Part shown: positions 57,336 through 64,000 of the stretch, in pieces | Layout: each line of letters starts with the position of its first letter | How positions within the stretch are numbered: the first letter of the stretch is position 1 | NCBI GenBank assembly: GCA_947652115.1 | Contig: OX393573.1 | Span: 8,156,548 to 8,220,547, forward strand | Reading direction: 5' to 3' | Length of the DNA stretch: 64,000 bases | DNA from: Blastomussa wellsi | Taxonomy: Eukaryota > Cnidaria > Anthozoa > Scleractinia > Plerogyridae | The notes under the pieces: generated by a model | Seen by the model: only the letters and a program-made list of their open reading frames with translations | Databases searched by the model: none | Told to the model about the DNA's origin: nothing | Translations under genes and position numbers: made by a program

Positions 57336-58275
57336 CAAGAAACACACCCTCTACGACACAGAATGGCTTTCTAGAAGTAGAGCTACAGCAGTTTCCAGAG
57401 AAGCCGGACAAAGACAAATATCCGTGATAATAAACCACATCTTACAACAGTGTCAATTTATTAATAGCCGGGCCCGGCGTCACAAACAGAAAATGCAAGC
57501 TATCAACATCTTCACGGAAAGTCTTACCCAGTTACCCTGTCCTTCAATAGCGATAGCGACAGCGATTGCAAATATAAATGAGCGAAAACAATTCGTCTGT
57601 GTTCGCAGGCTAAAACAAACCGAGCGTGCGAAACATATTGAACATTGCAGAGGTGTCAAACTACTAATGGAAAATCGTTCAGACGTCTGACCTCTATACA
57701 TATGCATGGCGGCTACGATGTTATGGTTTCAGTTTTAAGAAAAAAAGCCTCCAAATAATACAGTATATAGTGCCCTTTAGAAACTGATGTGAAGCAAAAT
57801 AGGTCGGAAGACCGAATTAATAAACAGACCGATGGTAAATGAACAAATGTCACGAGCGATCGGCTCGTCCCGCATAACGCGCATAAGGCCGTTGGATATG
57901 TCCAGCTATCTAAATTTACAGCGAAGAATCGCTTCTTGAGGATTGTTCATCGCTCGAAATGGATGTCGAGGAAGGCATTTTATCGCTACTGTCAGACATA
58001 GTTGAAATTTAGCCCATGAAAATACAAGCTATAGTCCTCTGACTAGGAGAAGTTCACTCAAAAGCAACAGGAAACTATGTGTAAACAACACGCTGGAACC
58101 ACTAACTACGTCATCACCGCTTAATTCGTTCCCAGTCTCCGGAACCCCCTATTTACGTACTTCAAGCAGCAAAAAAGTGGATATTCTTTCCTTTCCACCG
58201 AATTTCTTTTGTCATTTTGGAATAAGGGTACAATATACTACAAAAATGTGCAAAAAAAGTTTACTTCATAGGCAC
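57336..58275. repeat. right arm of 5-kb inverted structure
   Basis: Mirror of 53317-54221: AAGAAACACACCCTCTACGA, CAAGCTATCAACATCTTCAC and GAAGAATCGCTTCTTGAG match in inverse with scattered substitutions. Confidence 0.9.
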
Positions 58276-58713
58276 TTAAACAGTGTGGCGACCTAATCTT
58301 TTTGCCACTTGTTTGTTGTGTAGCAATCACTTTCTTTATAAAAAGGAATATTAACCGATTTCTGTTGCAGACTAATAATAAAATAGACTCGCCAGAAATG
58401 TGTCAAACCTTCCAATACTCGCAAAACAATAATCGAGACCTTGCCTCGAGATCAGACACTGCATTCTGGGAATAAGCGAATCACTTAGCACATGAAATAT
58501 TTTCCTTAAGGTTGTCTAAAGTTATATTTAATATTTTACTTTGTCCCTATTTTTCTCCTTCCACAAAATGTAAAGTAAATGGTTCAAATAAAACCTTTAT
58601 GGAAGCTGATATTGTAGGGAATCATGGTGTATATACAACGTCCTCCTAAATTTGAGCCTTTTAAATTTGGCCACTTTTCAGACTAACTTGCATTTGTGCT
58701 GTATTTCATTCAG

Positions 58714-58807
58714 GTTATTAGCAAGATCGTTCACTGCTATTGTACCATACTTTCCGACTGGAACAATGGAAAGAGAAGAAACAGAGGGACAGGTAGCTAC
58801 TGCAAAG
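58714..58807 (+). CDS. PRPP synthetase-like gene exon 4
   Basis: A 94-bp exon, entering in phase 2 and leaving in phase 0, acceptor TTTCATTCAG, donor GTAAAC. It encodes LLARSFTAIVPYFPTGTMER and EETEGQVATAK. SFTxxxPYFPTGTxER and EGxVATA are strong PRS3/PRS4-type motifs, following FEQLSVIY-P in the family as here. The next exons, including the PRPP-binding loop, are not seen before the right edge, so at least 5.2 kb of intron follows. A minisatellite starts 65 bp past the donor. Confidence 0.92.
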
Positions 58808-58871
58808 GTAAACGTATCATGCTGTTATCGGGTTGTATTATGTGTGAGCCTGGTTCAGCAGGCGTACTAAA

Positions 58872-59400
58872 ACTCCAACCACAACCAGCTGAAAACGACC
58901 CACAATCAGCTGAAAACGACCCAAAACCAGCCGAAACAACCACAACCAGCCACCCCCCCCCCCCCCCCAAGTTTATTTTTTCCGTAGTGGCCACTTGGCC
59001 ACTGACTGTTTAATGGTTGCCAGTGCAAAAGTTTAGTCGTCGCTAAAGTTAGCTCAAGCGCTCAATCCTTCTTCTCAATTTTAGTCAGCAGCTGGCGACT
59101 TCTGTTTCTAGTCGCCAGCTCCAAAATTTTGGTCGCCATGGCGACTAAAATGGTCCCAACTTGGAGGATGTCAACCAGCTGAAAACGACCCACAATCAGC
59201 TGAAAACGACCCACAACCAACCACAACCACCTGAAACGACCCAAAACCACAAACAACCACAACCGGCTGAAACAACTACCCACAACCAGCTGTAAACGAC
59301 CAACAACTATCCGCAACCAACTGTAAACGACCATCAACTATCCACAACCAGCTGAAAATGACCCACAACCAGCTGAAAACGGCCCACAATAAACTTAAAA
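58872..59400. repeat. AACCAGCTGAAAACGACC minisatellite, two blocks
   Basis: Units of about 20 bp, CAACCAGCTGAAAACGACCC, occupy 58872-58955 and 59173-59400, increasingly divergent. Between them are a run of 17 or so C (58952-58968) and about 200 bp of other sequence. Open frames on both strands are artefacts. Confidence 0.9.
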
Positions 59401-59686
59401 TGAGCCACAACAAACAAAAGTTCGGGTCAACTCAGAAAATAAATTGGTACTATTTTGGATTAGTAAATTCTCAACTCCGATTATTGCATTTCTAGCTTTC
59501 TGATTGCTTCGCAAACTCTGGTTAAGTAAAAATTATTCCATGAGGCCGCATTGGATATGAGGTGATACATAACCAACAAGGGCAAATGGAATAGTTGTTT
59601 TAGTAAATTCTCAACCTCTGTTATTATCGCAGGAATTTGGAAACAGTACACTTGTTCAATTTATTTTTTATATATAAATTATTATA

Positions 59687-59794
59687 GAAAACTCCATTAC
59701 CTGACGAAGGAATTCCATGTTAAATTTCACACGAAAAACCGGTTTTTCAAGTGAAATTTTAACGTGGAATTCACGAGTCAGGTAATGGATTTTC
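59687..59794. repeat. short foldback
   Basis: GAAAACTCCATTACCTGAC pairs with GTCAGGTAATGGATTTTC; inner arms GGAATTCCATGTTAAA / TTTAACGTGGAATTC. Confidence 0.87.
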
Positions 59795-59890
59795 CTTGAA
59801 TTGTTTGTAAATGTTGCAAAATGCGCGCTTGCCGAGAAGCCATTGCCTAATTTCAAGCCGAAAGAGACTAGGTGCGAGTCTGTACATTAC

Positions 59891-60250
59891 ACATCTTATT
59901 CATAAATGGTGGACGCGCGCGGAAAACCTGGTACTAGACATGGAAACGAGGCGTTTTAGGATAAAATTCAGTTCTCTTCTCTTCGGATCAACAGCTCCGT
60001 AATGTGTACAACCGGTCGCAAGACAATAGATATTTAACTTAAAACTCTCATTGAGTTCACTTATTTCGAAATTGATCACGAAAATCACTCTAAACACGCC
60101 ATTCGGCTAAAAAGTAGGTTCTTAACTATGAAACACGCAAAATTCCTTGTGAAACGGTTGTGAAACGAAAGTTGTTTATCCTAAAATGCCTCGTTTTCAT
60201 GTCTAGCTACCAGTTTTTCCACGCGCGTCCGCCATTTATTAATAAGGTGT
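59891..60250. repeat. foldback A of an abutting pair
   Basis: ACATCTTATTCATAAATGG then GGACGCGCGCGG...CATGGAAACGAGGCG pairs with CGCCTCGTTTTCATG-like and CCATTTATTAATAAGGTGT arms. Confidence 0.85.
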
Positions 60251-60507
60251 ATGGGATTAGCAACTATTGATCCAAGATTTACAAAATCCCCAAGTTTGGT
60301 GTTAATCGGGCTAGTTTTGACGTCACAATGACAAAGAATTTTTTATCCGCACGCAACGTCCGGATGGCCATACATTTCTTTGTAAATTTTTACGTTTTTA
60401 ACTGGCTGTATCTCGCTTTATATTGGGTCTATTAACACCAAACTTGGGGTTTTCTAAAGCTTGGTGTGCAGTTTCTGACTATGTGGATCAATAGTTGCTA
60501 ATCCCAT
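60251..60507. repeat. foldback B, abutting A
   Basis: ATGGGATTAGCAACTATTGA pairs with TCAATAGTTGCTAATCCCAT; inner arms AAACTTGGGG / CCCCAAGTTT and TTAACACCAAACTTGG also pair. Confidence 0.87.
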
Positions 60508-61043
60508 AATTTGCTAACCCGTACCTTGTCCCCCTCAGTTTGAATTCAGGCAATTTCAAATCAACTGTTAGGAGCCAGCGAATCGGAATCAAGCGAAAAC
60601 TCTATCACAAAAAAACTTCATTTGCTTCTTGTGGTTGACAAACCTTCGTTTCCTAACGGTCACACAAGTTTTAAACCATTTTAAAGACAACGAATAATGG
60701 TGTTTTACAGAACGACAAGTTTTCGCATTGTCGGAAAAAGACAAAGTCATCAACTTCATTTGAACTTGCTTATCTCTTCGCCTTCGGCCGTTGCACTGAA
60801 AGAAATAGACAGGCAGTGTGCATCCGAAGCGAAGAGCACTGAATCTTCTGCTTCAATGCAGTAAGTAATGTTTAGAAGTCATATATTTTTCGAACGTCTA
60901 AAATATTTCCTTGGAAAAGAAGTTTTGAAAATATCTTTTGTTTTTCGCTAGTTTCTGTAGTTTGCTGCTCATATAAATTTAGCCAAGCCTTAGAGTGCAC
61001 CTAACCCCAAAATATTTTTTCGCTACAATAAACCTTTACACCA

Positions 61044-61490
61044 GGTCGAGACGCGTTACACCTTTCGTTTCTCGTTTTTACCAAATGCTTTCTATTTATA
61101 GCATTAAAAAGTTACGAAAAACTGTAAGTTATTTGGTTCACGACCGAGTCAGAAGGGGCGTGGGTCTATTCCTGGGTTGACGTCACAAACTGATTTGCAT
61201 TCATCAAGTCTTTGTAAAAATGCATGCAAATCAGTTTGTGACGTCTACCCAGGAATAGACCCACGCCCCTTCTGACTCGGTCGTGAACCAAATAGACTAC
61301 GAGCAGTGCGTCTCCCAGGTTTCGTGCGGACATTTTTTTCGCTTCGCTTTTTTTTCACTCGACGGACTAAGAAAAAAGAGACTGCTCGTAGTCTATGAAC
61401 CAAATAACTTACAGTTTTTCGTAACTTTTTAATGCTATAAATAGTCCGCATTTAGTAAAAAGGAGAAACGAAAGGTGCAATGCGTTTTCC
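61044..61490. repeat. long palindrome with inserted MITE
   Basis: Left arm ACACCTTTCGTTTCTC...TATAGCATTAAAAAGTTACG...GGTTCACGACCGAGTCAG pairs with the right arm, which is interrupted at 61293-61395. Centre near 61211. Confidence 0.9.
61293..61395. mobile_element. 103-bp MULE-like mini-element nested in palindrome arm
   Basis: Ends TAGACTACGAGCAG / CTGCTCGTAGTCTA; flanked by the 9-bp duplication TGAACCAAA (61284-61292 and 61396-61404). The uninterrupted left arm of the host palindrome shows the empty site. Confidence 0.94.
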
Positions 61491-62075
61491 GCAGACACGA
61501 GACGTTCATACGTTTCTTCTTTTTTATTTTACGTACGTAAAGCCAATTAAATTCACGTCCGTTAACGTACGAAAAATTACGCGACGGTGGAAATCCACCT
61601 TTAGGCGCGTCGCGCTGTAAGAGAATGTATGAAAATGGTTCGAAAACCGCTCTAAATTCAACTTGTACTGAGCAAAGGATTTAAATAAAAATAGCTAACC
61701 TTAGTCTGCGCTTGTGTTATTTTGATGTCTTTGTGTCGTTCTAAAGGCATTTAGGCGATTTAAGCTTTCCCAGGTTTGCTTTCCAGTAAAGAGAAACGAA
61801 AGGCTGGCGACTTGGTCGGCCAATGGTTCGCACTGGAAGCTCCATAAATTCCACTAAAATGCTCTGAGCGCGCCAAAATTATCTCACGGCAGCCGTCGAT
61901 AATTCTTCTTTCTATTTGCTCCTCCTAGGATTCCAAGGTTTATCTTATCCGCCCCCAAAACGCTCCTTTTCGAGATTTAGCTGTCCATTTCTCGCTCCAG
62001 GGGGCGGAAGGGAGACCCTGGGAACGAGGTTGGGAACGAGGTTGAACAATCTCACGTCCTTGCTCACGTAGCCTG

Positions 62076-62160
62076 TGAACAGGCTCCGGGGGTGGGTCGT
62101 GGTGCCCAACCGTCCCCGACCCACCCCTGTCTAGCCGTAGCCTGCTCGCAGGCTATTGCT
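62076..62160. repeat. GC-rich hairpin cluster
   Basis: AGCCTGTGAACAGGCT and AGCCTGCTCGCAGGCT hairpins flank a GGGGTGGGTCGTGG / CCGACCCACCCC inverted pair. Confidence 0.75.
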
Positions 62161-62729
62161 CACGTGTCTTTGTTACCGGAGTTTTGCCATATATGGAAAT
62201 GACGGGTTATGTGTTTACAATTTTGCTCCCCGCGAGAAGAAGTGTTTACAAAAGATGAATAAGAGTCATTAAATATGATAAGCATTCCCTGTTAAGGACG
62301 CTTAGGTAAAGAAACGAATTCTTATTTAGAAGCAAGAAGTTCCATGCGAAACGTCATTTAATCGTATAAAACAAAAACGAGTGAATATTCATAGCGGTAT
62401 TAACACGGCGTTTATGGGAAGTTCCGAAAACCAACACAATTTTGCCCAGAAAGTCAAAAGAGTTACACCATAAATTAGGAATACAATTCAGTTCAGTTTG
62501 TTACCTTGAACAAGGCTTGTCAGTTCCAGCACAACAAAGCTTTTAAACAAGCACGATAAATGTTGAAGACGAAGCGGCAATTTTTTTCGATGGTGTAATC
62601 TTTATCTTCGAAGATCAATCTCTCTTTTTCCATCCATCCGTGCAAGAATTTGACAGTTAATTTTGTCCTTTAGTTCAGACGGATTTACCGCTTCCATCTA
62701 TCTGAGCTCACCTTCGTTTCAACAGTTAC

Positions 62730-62954
62730 AGTCTTTCCCGTAAAACCGTGAACACCAGTTATTTTTACGGAATGTTATTGTGTTACAAAGAAAAAGCCAA
62801 TCAGGTGTGAGAAAACTAAACCGCAAACAGCAACGGTCATTAGTTTGTGGTTTTGAGGTTTGTTCGGGTGTCCTGAACTTTGCTGCGATTGGTCACTACA
62901 CAATAAACATTCCAGAAATTTTTTTCTGGTGTTCACGGTTTTACGGGAAAGACT
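62730..62954. repeat. 225-bp foldback
   Basis: AGTCTTTCCCGTAAAACCGT then GAACACCAG is exactly mirrored by CTGGTGTTC then ACGGTTTTACGGGAAAGACT. Confidence 0.92.
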
Positions 62955-63827
62955 AGTCGTGGTTACACACACCTTTCACCGAGGTGTCCCCGAGGGAAAA
63001 TTTGCTTGGGTCGGGATCAGCTTGGGTTTCCTATCAGGTTAAATTACAAATGATTACCCAAGGTGAACTTTTGCTTCTCGTACAATGATCTCAAAATTCA
63101 ACATTTTGTCCTGAGAAGAATGCGCAAAATGTGTCTGCGATTACGGACATTACGTTTTCTTCATTCGCTCCAACTGCTCTATTTATTTCATAAGCCTCAC
63201 CGTATGGTGTCCCACGCTAGTTGGTCACCAACCAAGACGTGCTTGGGTATTTTCCTGGCCGCAAAATTGGCTCTAGCAACTTTTGAACATTCGAGCACTC
63301 AATTTCTCGTTAAAGTAAAACTTTCGAGTTTCTCGAGCTACATTTGAGTTTATCTGCCAACGTGTAGGGCCGGTAATGCAGCGGCAAAGTATTAGAATGC
63401 GTGATGTTATTCCGTAATGTTACTCGCGGATTATTAAAAAAATGCTCCCAGCGTGTCTGCGGTTTCCTGTTATTAACATTTGCTGCTTCACGATTGGTGG
63501 AATAGCTTTGTGGTTAGATAAACCATAGATAAACCCTACAACTTGCTTCTGGGAATGTCGTGGGTAATTCTTTTGTTCTTTTTGATGTATCCATAATGAT
63601 TTCCCGTGGGCAGTTTCACTGTGGGAATATCGGTCACACACAAAACATGCACTCCCCCTGGGTAAAGTCCTACTTTCCCACGGGCAAAACGGCTAGTGGA
63701 ACCGCAACTACTGTAATGTTCAGTCTTAAACATAAATTATGCTCAATTTGACTTGTACAAGGAATGCAGTGTTCAGCTCCGCTATAATTTCGGATCTTCC
63801 TGTTAATAAACATCCTGTTTGCAAGGA

Positions 63828-63975
63828 GGTAGGGTAACCCTAGTGACAGGGTTACCCAAGCAAGAGGGTTAAAGATAGCTCAGGTTGATAAGTTTACAAG
63901 CAAACATTTACAGGTAGGGTAACCCTACTGCCCGGGGCAACTTCGTGTGCTTGGTAACCATGCGGTTACCAAGCA
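63828..63975. repeat. GGGTAACCC palindrome cluster
   Basis: GTAGGGTAACCCTA occurs at 63828 and 63915, with GGGTTACCC between, and CTTGGTAACC...GGTTACCAAG near the end; multiple small hairpins. Confidence 0.8.
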
Positions 63976-64000
63976 TCAAAATGACCGACAAGAGAAGAGT

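Larger units (their letters stand above)
56438..58275 (+). mobile_element. Kolobok-like DNA transposon with THAP exon
   Basis: Left end TTAA (56434-56437) then AGTGCCTATGAAGTAAAA; right end TTACTTCATAGGCAC then TTAA (58276-58279). TTAA targets combined with a THAP-domain protein are the mark of the Kolobok superfamily. Only the first coding exon is found; the catalytic part is missing, its place taken by the arm that mirrors 53317-54221. Confidence 0.82.
45042..58713 (+). other. PRS-like intron 3 (13.7 kb)
   Basis: Holds a truncated LINE, a GGGGGTCCA foldback, a coiled-coil pseudogene and a nested THAP/Gypsy inverted structure, listed separately. In 46.85-50.0 kb I see no gene or element that I can support. 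Confidence 0.75.

Overview
This is AT-rich, repeat-laden animal nuclear DNA with spliced genes, giant introns and many metazoan mobile-element families (BEL/Pao, Ty3/Gypsy, Penelope-like, L1-like and CR1/Rex-like LINEs, Kolobok-like THAP transposon, MULE-like foldbacks, tRNA-derived SINEs). The overall repeat style suggests a cnidarian, most likely an anthozoan or stony coral; that assignment is inference, because no marker gene was compared with a database.

Host genes. Two divergent spliced genes start 84 bp apart near 20.07 kb. On the minus strand, METAP1 (methionine aminopeptidase 1) runs leftward through six exons (20026-19910, 19103-19043, 12430-12348, 10900-10846, 10587-10496, 5419-5336) and continues past the left edge. 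On the plus strand, a ribose-phosphate pyrophosphokinase-like gene, resembling the plant PRS3/PRS4 type, runs rightward through four exons (20111-20293, 41521-41641, 44969-45041, 58714-58807) and continues past the right edge. All splice phases agree. The two genes share a very short promoter interval and their introns host nearly everything else in the window.

Layout. 0-1.2 kb: partial P-loop NTPase-like ORF and a basic coiled-coil ORF. 2.6-20 kb: METAP1 introns, holding two inverted copies of a TA-flanked DNA transposon (one of them between the two ORFs of a dead L1-like LINE), two tRNA-derived SINEs, a tRNA-like inverted pair and a minisatellite. 20.3-41.5 kb: PRS-like intron 1, with MITEs, a decayed Gypsy element, an inverted Penelope-like arrangement with hammerhead-like motifs and a 200-N gap, a complete BEL/Pao provirus (LTRs, target duplication, primer site, polypurine tract) with broken frames, and a 1.8-kb TTAA palindrome. 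41.6-45 kb: a MITE touching a splice donor and a MULE-like foldback. 45-58.7 kb: PRS-like intron 3, with a 5'-truncated LINE, a 1.46-kb foldback whose ends carry GGGGGTCCA repeats, a coiled-coil pseudogene, and a 5-kb nested inverted structure containing a THAP-domain exon, a deleted Gypsy element and a 42-bp minisatellite. 58.8-64 kb: a second minisatellite and a cluster of short palindromes, one with a smaller MITE inserted in its arm.

The most interesting signals are the compact divergent METAP1/PRS-like pair, the density and nesting of large palindromes with recoverable target duplications, and the inverted Penelope arrangement.
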